The position numbers were made by a program, and so were the translations under genes. 64,000 bases of DNA from Ulota crispa (lineage: Eukaryota; Streptophyta; Bryopsida; Orthotrichales; Orthotrichaceae). Below, in pieces: positions 39,049-50,380 of the stretch. The notes beneath the pieces are model-generated. The model ran no database searches. It saw only the letters and a list, made by a program, of their open reading frames with translations, and was not told where the DNA came from. The stretch's first letter is position 1. Each line of letters opens with the position of its first letter. Location of the stretch: the NCBI GenBank assembly GCA_963920765.1, contig OY987244.1, forward strand, positions 32,247,678 to 32,311,677, read 5' to 3'.

Positions 39049-42000
39049 TTATGCTAGAACGTTGTAACGCTGACGATCAGTCGCTATCAACCACTGCTTG
39101 AAGCAATCATCATATGGAAAGCTCTTCAAAGTGAAAACTTTCTGGCAATGCATGCCGACAACAACACCGAGGTGTTGGTCAAGGCGATTGCGTAGCCTAT
39201 CTTTCATAAATGACAATGTCAAGAAAGTACGCTTGTCCTCAATGCTGCCGAGAACATGAACCATGGCAATCTGTGCCAACTTGATGTACTCTCCAAAATG
39301 CTTGCCAAGTGCCGAATTAGCATCTAAAGTTCTCCACAGCTTAGTTAGAGGGTTAACCAACTGATGCACAGGGGCATTCAATGCCGACATCTCCATGGCT
39401 GCATGCGCATTGGCAACCATTGCAATTTTGAAAAGGAGTTGCTCTGACTCCAAAAGGAAATTGTCTAACACTAGAGGGACAAGTCGTTTGGTTTCTCCTT
39501 CACCAACCCACTTCGGCTCACAATAGAAACTGCATATGACGTCCAGGTGCTTCCGAAAGGTGGTCATGCAATCCCCCTGCAGCCAATACTGGGGATAAAC
39601 GACCCCAGCGCATCCATCAACTCGTGGTCAGGGAACCTGCCGGCCATCTCCTCCATCAGCTTACATGCAGTCTCTACCTCCAAAAACAAGAAAGAGGTAG
39701 TAAGTTAGACCAAACAAAGAAAAAAATATAGAAATTACTGTAGTAGCAAATGCACTCAAAGGACTAAAAGAACTATACCACCAAAATTGTGAAGTACAGA
39801 AACTCAGAAAGTGAAGAAATTACCTTTGCAATCGTTTTGCACTGATGTAGCAATTACCGCAAAACTCTCATGAGTAACCATGTTGCCCTGGTGGAGTGCA
39901 TACAAAGAGTTCCCACCTACGATAAATGTTAGACTCTCACATGGCAAGTTCAAATTAGCCTCCCACTTCATGAGAATTTGCTCATGAGAGCATTAGAGAA
40001 CCTAGTTATATGTGTGAAATTTGTCTTTACGAAAGGCTGTCTCAGCGTTCAAGTAAAATGTAAATAGGTTGCTCTGGCAGGTGCCGAGTGCCCCCACAAA
40101 GTCACAGATAAAAGCATCTTGCTTTTGGGCCCACTGGATCAAGGTATCCATGGCCTCTAGCATTGGCAGCATGGCAAACATGCCAAGCAAAACATAGGGG
40201 TCCACCAAAAGAGCCAAGTTAGCCTGCAACCATAGAACCCCCCCCCAAAATGAATAGGCAGTCACGGTGGAATAGAGAAGTCGTCAAGCAAAGTAGATTC
40301 CCAGAAAGTGAACAAGAAACTTACTGCATGCACGAAAAGAAGAAATTGAAAGAAAGAATGCTTAAAATCTGTAAGGATTGGAGGAAAACAAAGAAATGTA
40401 TCCTAGCTTTCCCTCCCCACTTCTTGTCATCCTTATCTGCCAGCATCATGGCAATGACACCTTTATATTCTGCAAGAAGCTTCCTAATTAGACCAAGACA
40501 ATTCATCCAACAAGTTTTAACGTTCTTGAGCATCTTCAAGCCTTTGGACTCTAGCTGCTTTACCAAATTTCAAAATTCGGCTGCCTTTTTGGGAGAGTGT
40601 GCAAAGTAGGCGTAAGTCATCTTTAAGACTTCTTCCACAGCATGCATGACTGTTAGTGAAGAGAGTGACTGAGCAGCCAAATTAAGCCGATGGGCACAAC
40701 AGTGAACACATGTTGCAAAAGGTGCAAAATTTTCCTTGATCTGCGTTGTGACTCTTGACATCAACCCCTGGAAACTATTGACCCCGTTTGCTCCAAAACA
40801 TAGCAGCTTCTCTGATAACTTGGCATTGTTGACACCACCCCCAGAAGTCATGGCATTTGTGATCACAACAGTCAAGTTGTTTGCAATAGCACCGTCAGAT
40901 TCCAATTTTTGGATGAAAAGAAGTAGAGGCACCCAGCACCAGTCGATCATGACATATGCATGAATTGCAATCCAACTACTGTTGTCGCATGCGGTTGTCT
41001 CATCCGCTGACACTGTAAAGTAAGCAGCATCGGAAACCAGACTCTTAATTTTTTGCTTGATGAAGTCATAGACATGTTCCGCCATGACTCAGCCAGAGCC
41101 GTCGGCCCAATGCTTACGCAAAAGTTCAGGCACCTCAAGGAACTCATAGAGCTCAAATATAGTCTCGAACTCACTCATTGGCCTCCCACTTGCCAACAAC
41201 TAAAACAGTGTGGCAAATTGAACACGTTTCCGGCAAGACTCAGACGTGCTACACCCATGAATGAGTTCAGTCACAGAGACTGGACCATGCGCAGCATAAT
41301 GTGCCATATATTTTTTGTGAATATCTCGTTGACCATGTTTAGAAACCGTGTCCCACTTAGGAGCCATGGTTATCGGTTTTCCACGAACCATAGAATAAGG
41401 CCGACACTTCACCAAGTGCATGACAACATCCTCTGCAAGGACTGCCTTGCTCCAGGGCTCCTTTGCAGCCCACTCAGTTTGGAATTTGCGATGCAAATCA
41501 TAATTCTTCTTGATTTTTGAGAGACTGCTTCCGAAAAATGGTATAGCAGGACTTGCACCCTTCAAGTTCAACTTCTTGTTCTTCCTCTTCTTTTGGGCAC
41601 GCATTGGGGGGTCCATGAAAGCCTCAATATCTGAATTGACCATTTTGTCATCACTCAAATCCAAGTCGACCTTAGATTTAGAATTCACCCCTTCTTCGTC
41701 CGACATAGTGACAATTGTAGGAGACACGAGTACAATCTCCATGTCCATGGGCTGGGAAGTCTCCAACTCCATGTCCTTCAAGTGTGCAGTAGAGGACCGC
41801 GCAGCACCCCCTCCGGCGTCAATATAGTCAAGAGGACCGCCATTAAGCGAGTTCCTGCTCAACAGAAAATAACTCCACATCGTAACCCCGGACTTTGCCC
41901 TCTTTCTGGCTTCCGCCTCCACAGCTTGCTTCAAAGCTTGAGCCTTCCTTTGAGCCACGTTTTCCTGCTGCTGCAACCTCTCCAATTTTTGCATTTGCCT

Positions 42001-42107
42001 CTTTGCCATCTTCATGTCGCTAATTTCCTTTGCTTTTGCCACTGCAGCATCACCTCGCCCGCGGCAGCACCGCTCATGTATGCGGGAGTGGCAGGGGAGT
42101 TTGCCAT
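39049..42107 (-). pseudogene. hAT-superfamily transposase (DUF4371/ZNF862-like), decayed
   Basis: Minus-strand segments read in order along one transposase. At 41200-42042 there is a lysine-rich coiled N-terminus followed by IPFFGSSLSKIKKNYDLHRK and CRKRVQFATLF. At 40570-41085 there is FTVSADETTACDNSSWIAIH, then KLLCFGANGVNSFQGL and CVHCCAHRLNLAAQSLSS, the RNase H-like core. At 40321-40566 is ESKGLKMLKNVKTCWMN, at 40002-40265 NLALLVDPYVLLG, and at 39049-39567 the dimerisation tail with LVNPLTKLWRTLDANSALGK and LGSIEDKRTFLTLSFMK. Breaks: TAG at 41200-41202, TGA at 41089-41091 and at 40570-40572, further stops near 40000, and a one-base deletion in a G run near 39602. Two candidate introns interrupt the C-terminal half. 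It cannot encode a working transposase. A likely start ATG is at 42105-42107 but in another frame. Confidence 0.85.
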
Positions 42108-42539
42108 CTCCACAAACCCTACATTAATCGAGACAGAGAAAAACCCAAAACCCAATGCAATTCCTACAAAACAATGTAAAATTCCCAAAACCAAAGAATT
42201 TTGCACTCACAGCAGGCAAGCTCAACGGAATTGAGAAGAAGGGTTCCAATTCACCACTGAATTTGCATCCTACACAACAAACCCTGCATTGCACCATGTA
42301 TAGCTGGCCATCACAATTGCGCACTTGAATGAGAGACATAACTGTAGTGGAATTCTAGTAAATTGGCTGCACCCTCCGCAGAGTGGAATTGAATGTGGCG
42401 TCTTCAAGTTTTCCAAAAAAACTAAGTGGCTGTGAATGTTAACCCTACCATAGCATTGTTGGAGCTCTGGAGCAATAATTTGTCGTGGAGTGGGCTACAA
42501 CAGCAACGCAGACGCAGTAAAGGAAGCACTACGGAAATT

Positions 42540-43024
42540 TAATGCAGCAAAGACGTGGTTGTGAAGACGTTGAGCCGAGAAGAAGAAAGGACGATGAGGC
42601 AACGTAACCCTAAAAGCTGACGGAGGATATCATGGGCATCGACGTGGGAGTCATTTCCACACCTGTTCCACGTAGAATTGCAGCGGGCCCCAAGACCACG
42701 TGCGGCCACAAGCTTTTTTAACCCTAAAACCATGTTTTTTTTCCTATAGGCCTGGTGCTGACAAAAAAAATTTGGTGCTATCGAGCACCAAATCGCCAAA
42801 AAAAAAAACATTGTTTGTGGGTTACAATACTGATTTATCCCAGATGAAACTGCAAAAAAACACCTCTATGTTTTGTCATTTTTTGAAAAATACACTTATA
42901 ATTTTTGAAACTCATTTTTGAAACTCATTTTTGAAATAGAAAGAATATCTTGAAGGGGTTATATAGTACCATGGTGTAACTCTATTGCGGTTGGCAAAAA
43001 GTACACTACTACCTGTGCAACATA
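42540..43024. other. Non-coding flank of the hAT relic
   Basis: Contains small inverted and poly-A tracts near 42740-42810 ('ttggtgct' / 'agcaccaaa'). No gene is seen. Confidence 0.35.
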
Positions 43025-44171
43025 AGGTAGACACGCCCATTTTTAAGTGGCTCCCAATTTTGCATCCTAGATTTGAGGGTTTCACCATACATTATTGAAC
43101 CCAAAGTGGAGCAGTGGACGTTACTTGCAGAAATTAAACCTGTCATATGTTAACTGCTAACTTGGTTTAGGAGGGTTGGGATTGGGACTGTTAAGTTTTG
43201 TTATAGGAACACATCCAAGCAATTTCACGGTTAGTCTAGAGTTGCTTTTAGGGATACTCATGAGTTGTAAATTTGCCCTTCAGTATAAAATATTCTACAA
43301 TACTTTTTTCCACAAAACAACTTTCCTTGATAGCTTGTTGAAAAGCTAACCCTACAAAAAAAAATCCTAAATTTCCCAAGACCTTTGCGGTACCATAAAC
43401 CCTTAACCTAGAAGCAATGCTAGCGCCATTCCATGGGGTTTGAATTGATGTCTAGTGAACCAAAAAGAGTTCAAAAGCATTTTTTCATCCATATTTTGTT
43501 GTTGATCTATCATGTTAGGTTACGAGGAGTATTGAATTGAACTTGTAGTCTTGCTAGTGTTTCTCTTTATGTAAATGAGAAGTTGGTAAAAGAAACTAAT
43601 CACAAAATTTGCTATTTTAGTGTATTTTGGGAAATTGTTGCTCCTTGCTCTAAATCTAAAATTTCTTCACAAAAATGATATTTTTTGAATTTGAGCCCAA
43701 CTAACAAAATGATGGCCATCTAATTTTGTTTCTACTCCAATTTGAGTTTTGAACAATTTCCTAATATTGAATATTATATTGCAATTTGAAGTTTGAATAT
43801 ATTTTTTATGTCTATTATTTCCTAATTATAGAATGGCATGGACATTGAGTTTAGACTATGATGTTTGTCATTGTAATATACACCCATGATGAAATTTTCA
43901 GATTTTTTGAAATGATTTTCTATTTTTTGTGATTTTTCTTCACTTTTTCTTCAAAAAATCTCAAAAAAAATATTTTGTACAAATTAAACATGTTTTTTTT
44001 GTGAAGTATAAAGAAATGTAGTTTCATCTCTAAAAAATAAATTTTAATTTTTTTCATTCTAATATAGTTGTCAAATAACAAAAAATTAAGTGATAGACAC
44101 TAAAGCATAAAAACAGTGATCATAGGTCCGTCATTTAGGGGTTAAACGATTGGGAATATGTATGTCTACTT
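43025..44171. mobile_element. Family D MITE interrupted by a TTAA element
   Basis: The left part (43025-43402) and right part (after 44145, 'acgattgggaatatg') match the intact copy at 28871-29276 on either side of its TTAA. The interrupting element is at 43407-44141. The original right terminus is degraded. Confidence 0.8.
43407..44141. mobile_element. TTAA-flanked MITE, 735 bp, inverted copy of 36500-37234
   Basis: Flanked by TTAA at 43403-43406 and 44142-44145. It ends GTCCGTCATTTAGGGG, and the left end reads CCTAGAAGCAATGC. The length is identical to its partner. Confidence 0.85.
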
Positions 44172-44718
44172 TACATGATACAAAAATCACCAAAATATCT
44201 CCCATCAATTTACTATTAGACAAGCACCGTAGTGCTAAATAATAAATTTTAAGCTTAGTACGTTGTAGCTAGTTAAATTCCCTAGCATATGTTACCACCT
44301 TTTGCTTTCATTATAACATGAATTTTCAAGGGCATGGATTTAACAAAAAATTCTAGGATGTGGGCTAGAATTCCTTCCCCGCAATGCAATTGCTCCTCAA
44401 TATTGTGGAATCCCTACGAGAACAATTTTGCAATTTTGATAATTTTACGAGTATTCTTCAAGGTACAACAATATATAAGGGTATTTTTCAAAAATTTCTA
44501 AACTACAAGTCGAATACCTTTTTTTTTCTTTTTTTCTTTTCAAGATATCATAATTGCTCTTATGTTTTGAAGTGTCAAAAAGATCCCAAAGTATGTAATT
44601 AGCAATACAAGCAACAAAAAAAAATGCAGCTTCGCATTCTAACCTCCCTCATATCCTCCATTATCCCATAGACGTTGCCACCTTGTAAGTTGCTTTTGCC
44701 TCCTACACCTCCTTTGCC
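44172..44718. other. Non-coding interval
   Basis: AT-rich spacer between nested elements. Nothing recognisable. Confidence 0.35.
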
Positions 44719-45062
44719 TTAACCCCTAAAGGATCAAGCTCCCTTTTTGGGGATAAATGGGATTTTGGGCACATATCTATGGTTAAACTACTTTGTGTGA
44801 TTTTTTGAAATTTTTATGGGATATGGGGAATTCAAAGATCTATGTGGGCATCTAATTTTTACCTCATTCCAACATTTATTAAAGAAGATAAAAAGGAATT
44901 TATGAGAATTTTAGTTTGGCGGGCAGCCCAAAAACTTTTTTAAAAATTGCATTTTTTAAAAATAAAAAATTTAAGTTCTTTAGACTTACGTATATGTGGG
45001 AAGCTTTGAATCATTCAATTCTAATTGATGAGATGAAAGTTATGAGAAGTTTTTGTTTGCGT

Positions 45063-45604
45063 TGTCATGATATAAATCAAGATATGTGGTAAATATGCGT
45101 GAAGTTTTATTAAATTGTAATTTGTGAGGTGTTGTACTCTTTTTCCTTCATCCACAATTTTGCCCTTGTTTAATAAAGTTTTCCCGGATAAGGTTTTGAT
45201 GAGGCAACAACCATATACAAGTGTTAGTTAACTAGAGTCCATTGGAGTTTATTTTGTTAAAGGGATTCCATGGACCAATAAAAGAGAGTGGCTTTTACCT
45301 TAGAGTTATTTTGTTTAAAGTAACTCAAGGACCAATAGTAGAGAAGGACTTTTACTTTATGTCTTATCTTTTTAGTATATAGGTGGAAGCCTACTTAGAA
45401 AAAGATGAGATGTACTTCATAATATGTTTTACATACTCCATATCTTACTTCTCTTCTTCTTGGTTATTTTTTGTTTTTTATCTTCTTATAACTTTGTTTT
45501 TAGAGCAAGATTTTATTTAATGGTATCTTTTCATTTATTGATATGAGATAGGCTGCAGCCAGACACCCCGCGTGTTCCCGAGGCAAAATTCTCTCTATTC
45601 CACA
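45063..45604 (+). mobile_element. Solo LTR, probably Ty1-copia, 542 bp
   Basis: It starts TGTCATGATATAAATC and ends CTATTCCACA (TG...CA), with GCGT duplicated on both sides (45059-45062 and 45605-45608). The related foldback at about 21008 has the uninterrupted target. The internal phrase 'ggttttgatgaggcaac' is typical of plant copia LTR regions and recurs inverted near 21950. Confidence 0.8.
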
Positions 45605-45637
45605 GCGTGTAGGCATTGTTTTGAGATTCTCCACACC

Positions 45638-45769
45638 CACTAGAAGAAATCTTGTCCTAAACCACTTGACCACAATGACTGCAAATATCCTAAACAACTC
45701 AATTTTAGTCATTTAAGACATTTGTAGTCATTGTGGTCAAGTTGTTTAGAACATGTTTTTCTTCTAGTG
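45638..45769. mobile_element. CACTA-type MITE, 132 bp
   Basis: The ends CACTAGAAGAAA and TTTCTTCTAGTG are flanked by a perfect 3-bp duplication ACC. It is palindromic throughout. Confidence 0.85.
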
Positions 45770-46120
45770 ACCTACCCACAAACTAAAACTTCTCATAACT
45801 TTCATCTCATCAATTAGAATTGAATGATTCAAAGCTTCCCACATATACGTAAGTCTAAAGAACTAACCTCAAATTGTTATTTTTAATAAATGCAAATTTT
45901 AAAGATGTTTTTGGGCTGCCCGCCGAACTAAAATTCTCATAAGTCCTTTTTAACTTCCTCAATAAATGTCGGAATGAGGTAAAAATTAGATGCCCACACA
46001 GATCTTTGAACTCCCCATCTTCCATAAAAGTTTCAAAAAATCACACAAAGTAGTTTAGCCATGAGTACATGCCCAAAATCCCGAAAGTCCCCCGAGGGGA
46101 CTTTGGTCCTTTAGGGGTTA

Positions 46121-46784
46121 AGGTAGGGACACCCCTCTCCGTGGGTGTCCCCATCCTCGTGGCCTATTGAGTCAAGGCTCATGTCAGGGACTGACACTGA
46201 AAAAACAATCGGTTATGGGTGCTAGAGTGATGATTTTGGGTGATTAACCCTTGAGCACCCAGAGTTATTTTTGGATTTAGGAGAAAATGGAGGGGTTTAA
46301 TGGCCACCACAACTTGGAAAATTACATTTAGAAAAAGTGACCATAGGATTTGAAAAAGGACTACATTCTCTGCTGATGGGGACCAACAATGGCTGTTTTC
46401 ACCGTACAAATTTATTTTTTAAATGAAATGAAGTTGTGGGATCCATCGATAGTATATTGTTGATGGGGCGCTTAAGGGTTAAGCAATGGTTCTAGGTGAT
46501 AAAGTGATGGCTTTGGGCGACTGCCATGACGGATTTGAATACCTCATCTCACTACTTAAGAACCAATAACCCTTGCTTTTAACATCTCCTATACATAGCT
46601 TTACATTTTTAATGATTTTGGATTTTGAAAATTCTTTGTGAACAAATACTTGCACTTGAAACCTTGAAATTGATGCCAATATTTTTAATTTCCTTTTGCT
46701 AACCTACAATATTTTTTTCAAAGTTAGTCGATTGTTTTACCTACTCCAAAACCCTTAGTTCCACGCTTATGGGTGTTCCTACCT
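46121..46784. mobile_element. AGGTAGG-type MITE (family C) with nested TTAA element
   Basis: It starts AGGTAGGGACACCCC directly against the TTAA of the previous element and ends GGGTGTTCCTACCT, followed by TA. It is interrupted at 46249-46478. Confidence 0.75.
46249..46478. mobile_element. TTAA-flanked MITE (CCCTTGAGCACC subtype), 230 bp
   Basis: TTAA at 46245-46248 and 46479-46482. It ends GGCGCTTAAGGG and is related to 18710-18949. Confidence 0.75.
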
Positions 46785-47075
46785 TACTAAGTTATTGCTT
46801 CCCATGTCCCGTTCTTGCACAATCCACCCATCTCAGTGATTGCTCCAAGGGATCTTCACACACCATCATGTCTCTTGCCATTGAAATCATTTTTATCAAC
46901 ATCAGTACCTTCAAAATCGCCCTCAAGGAAGAGGTAAATGAATTTTCAATGTATTTAAAAATACAAATACATTCTCTGTATTAAACCAATAATTTTATGC
47001 TTCCTCTATTTCCTATTAGAATGACTACATGGTATGTTTAGAAACTACAGAAATTTTGCTCAAAAAAAGTATTAC

Positions 47076-47154
47076 CACTAGTAGAAATACAATCTTGGGG
47101 CACCAAGCTAGAGTAGCAAAACTTGGTGCTCTAAGCCCATGTTTTCTACTAGTG
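47076..47154. mobile_element. Miniature CACTA-type MITE, 79 bp
   Basis: CACTAGTAGAAAT at the left and TTTTCTACTAGTG at the right, with a central stem ('ttggggcaccaag' / 'cttggtgct'). The flanks are TAC and TAT, a near match. Confidence 0.7.
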
Positions 47155-47847
47155 TATTTCAACCTGCTCTAATTTAATTTATTATACTCTATGACTCTTT
47201 TATAAATTAGTGCTTGCCATATTGGATAAATTAACGTAGGGCATTTGGCAGTTTGGACAACTGAGGTAGGTAGAGGTCATATTTGAAAGGGCACTGCTTC
47301 ATTGGGAACCACAAAATTTGGTCATTCAAATGGTGGATGCTTGCAAATCTCTTACGTACCATTAAATGAGAAGGAGTAATATGTGTATTCTCATGAATGG
47401 GAAAAACTCTCACGTGGCTTGCATTGGTTTGCTTAAATAATTCTTGGAGGGTCTTGTTTGGAAGTAAAACAAATTTGATTTTTTTAAAGGAAACACAAAG
47501 AAATAATTATTTTAATAAATTTTCCTTTCTTACTTCTCCTATTACTTACATTTGATACCCTTTGCATTTGTAGTCGAAGCTTCATGGAGTTACACTTAAG
47601 TGGCAATGGAAGCATGTCATTGGTGTATTAGAACACTTGATATTTGCATTAGAAAAATCAAGATTGAAGTATTTTGAATTTTCATACAAGCATCCTATGT
47701 GACACATAAACAGTGACATGGCAATGAAAGAAGAAAAGGTGGGCGCGTTACACTATAAAAGGAAATAAAACAAAACAAAAGAAGAAATAAAAATAATAAT
47801 GCTAATGCCTACCTAGTCGTGCTTAGATGCCATGCCATTTCGACTTA

Positions 47848-48268
47848 GAGCATCTCCACTGGTTGGCCGGTGGAATGACACGCCATATGGCTCAACCCAA
47901 CCCCTTCATGGAGAATTGGCTTGTAATATAATTCCTTTATCTACTAGATTGAGTGTAAGAGGACGCATGACAAGGTTTGGAATTAAAAACTCTATTAGAA
48001 ATAGCTACAATTTTTGAATGCTCCAAGCATCTTTGCCATGGCAGCATGGGATACTCTAGGCATCTTTGTCACGGCAGCATGGGTAGATCAGCAATTTAGA
48101 GCACACTACAAATGAAAACTACCATGGCAATTGAGAGTGCCTGGAGCCTTCTTTGGAGCGGCTAGGCTAAAATTTGCCATCACCGTGTCAATGCTGGACA
48201 CTCTAAAATCAAAAACAACCTTAAGGCCACGATAAATCATAGGCCAAAGCCAGTTGGTGGAGATACTC
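47848..48268. mobile_element. Tourist-like MITE (PIF/Harbinger), 421 bp
   Basis: The termini GAGCATCTCCACTGGTTGGC and CCAGTTGGTGGAGATACTC are flanked by TTA on both sides. The terminal sequence and 3-bp TWA duplication fit plant Tourist elements. Confidence 0.8.
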
Positions 48269-48618
48269 TTAGTCACTACTATATGAACCTACCCATATTC
48301 TATAGTTGGTGGGGGCTTTAACCCTTAAATGCCTTAGGGTGTTTTTTTGGTTTTTGGAGGCAGTATTCAAGTTTTTGAATTTGTACTTGTAAATATCAAA
48401 ATATCAAAACAAATTTGTGATCATAGAATCTTGAACATCAAGGTTTCTAGATGGGGCTACCCCCAAAAAATACAAAATGCATGGCCACGCGGATTTTAAG
48501 ATATTTGTGATTGAATGTGGATGAATATGGAATTTTTGGCTTCTTTTGGAGCTGCCCGAGACTTTTTATGCAAATTGACAACTTTTGGATACAAAATTGG
48601 GAAATAACCACTTAGGAT

Positions 48619-48866
48619 AACGTCATATTTGTTAATTTGGGTCAAAACGGTTGTTTTGGGACTTTTGAAATTTTGGGAAAAAATTGGGTGATCACCCCAA
48701 ACCAAGCCCCTTTGGTACACGTGTCCTCACTTAAGAGGAGAAATTTGTGAGGGAAAAAATCTTAGTGGCTCAGATACTTTTGAATCTGGTTTGAGGTGAC
48801 TAATTTGGATTGAGATGGAGTACGAAATGGTACCTTTGTTTTTCCCAAAATAACAAATATGAAGTT
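48619..48866. mobile_element. AACRC-type MITE (4-bp TSD), copy 3, with empty site in the window
   Basis: Termini AACGTCATATTTGTTAA and TAACAAATATGAAGTT, 248 bp, flanked by GGAT and GCAT. The inverted paralogue near 52370 lacks the element and has a single copy of the target. Confidence 0.85.
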
Positions 48867-49365
48867 GCATGCTTTAGTGTTTGTTGTTGTTACTTCAAAG
48901 CTACTAATCCCTCTTCCAAACCCATGACAACAAATTCACAAATGAGATTGCAACGCAATTGTCAAAGCACAACCGCCAAATTTGAAGAATTTTATCGGCT
49001 TCAATCATTGACTAGAAATTGTAATGAATGAAAGAAAATTCAATGGTGAATGAATTATAATATTCATTACAAAGACATTCCAAGTGAAATTAGTTCAGAA
49101 GCACTTTTAGATTTTGTTAAATGATAAAATGTTAGTAAAGTTAGCGCCCAAGGGATTGTTCAAGGAAAATCTTTACTTTTTTCTCAGCTAGATGCATGTT
49201 TTTTCAATGTGGCAACTTATCATAGGCTCTGTGATACTATTCACAACACATAAGGTATACTTGCACTTCAGCTTTCACCATAAACAATTGGAATAAGATA
49301 TGAAGGAAATTTAAATTGAACACTAAAGCTAACTTCAACATGCAACTTTTTCAAAAAAATCCCCT

Positions 49366-50285
49366 TCACTCCTAAAGTACTATGGCCTTTATTTTGTCAA
49401 AAGAAACTCAGAATTGCCACCTCTATGGCAAAGCGTAAAAAAGTTTGAAAATCATACATTTTGCATATTTGATAGTAGGATCTTGTGCTAGACTACTATA
49501 AGAATGTGTCATACAAAACTCAAAGACTTTGACCGCACATATTGGAAGATATTTGCATTTAGAGTGTAAAAAAAAACTTTTTTTGCACCTTGCTTGATTA
49601 GATTTTTTAACTTTGAACATTTTTAACTTAAAATTTTTGCACCACAAAGTTTGGAATTCTATTTTTGCATGTTGGGAAGTTGAGTTGGGAATCTTGGGAA
49701 TTTATTTTTTTTAAATACTTAATTTTCATTCTTTAAAAAAACATTAGGTAGAAGTAGGTATGAGATTGAACAAAAACTTAAATTGCTAATAACCATGCAA
49801 TGGAATTGAAACGCAATAATCCCAATGGTGAGATTGTTCTAGAAAGCAAAATTCACCCTCTCTAACAAAAATTTTTGGAAAAATGTTAAACTTGCATTCA
49901 AAAATGAAGTTTGTAAGTTATAATTTCAAGAAGATGCTTGAGTTGCCCAAAAAACAAGATTGTCCGTAACTTTCTCATAACTAGTCCAAATGGAATGAAT
50001 CAAAGCTTCAGATGTAGACAAAGATATAATCTATGAGAAAAAAAATTAATTTTTTTTTCATGTTTTTACAAAAATCGTTTTTGTTGCCCCTAGTCCCCAA
50101 ATTTGTGCTTATTTGGGCATAACTTTTGCTCCCTGGCATCAATTGGAATAAAATACATATTCTCCAAAAGCTAATGTGTTTTTCTATCTTCAAAAAAAGT
50201 TTAAAAAATTAGGACAAAAATTGAGGCCGTAGGTACCTGCCCAAAATCCCATTTGTCCTTCGTAGGGATAATGTTTCTTTAGGGG
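49366..50285. mobile_element. Nested TTAA-family element
   Basis: The right end is TTTCTTTAGGGG followed by TTAA (50286-50289). The left end near 'cactcctaaagtac' is degraded. The flanks rejoin to match about 51820-51850 of the related fragment. Confidence 0.6.
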
Positions 50286-50380
50286 TTAAAACAATCAAAT
50301 ATGTGCCTTCAACAGGGTTTAAAAGTTTCTTGAAGTTTTTCAAATACCAAAATCTAGTGCATTGTGCATTTAGGGGTTAA

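Larger units (their letters stand above)
44723..46117. mobile_element. TTAA-family foldback element carrying a solo LTR and a CACTA MITE
   Basis: It starts CCCCTAAAGGATC after TTAA (44719-44722) and ends GGTCCTTTAGGGG before TTAA (46118-46121). Its arms match 20678-21530. Insertions at 45063-45604 and 45638-45769 can be excised to leave the arrangement seen in that copy. Confidence 0.85.
48322..50376. mobile_element. TTAA-family element (AAATGC subtype) with two nested insertions
   Basis: The left end CCCTTAAATGCC follows TTAA (48318-48321). The right end GTGCATTTAGGGG precedes TTAA (50377-50380). Insertions at 48619-48866 and about 49366-50285 are revealed by comparison with the inverted related fragment at 51757-52492. 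Confidence 0.75.

Noticed and set aside
47231-47413. Minus-strand frame with RKRFASIHHLNDQILWFP, possibly a gene fragment
   Set aside because: It reads protein-like, but I could not tie it to a family and no neighbouring exon supports it.
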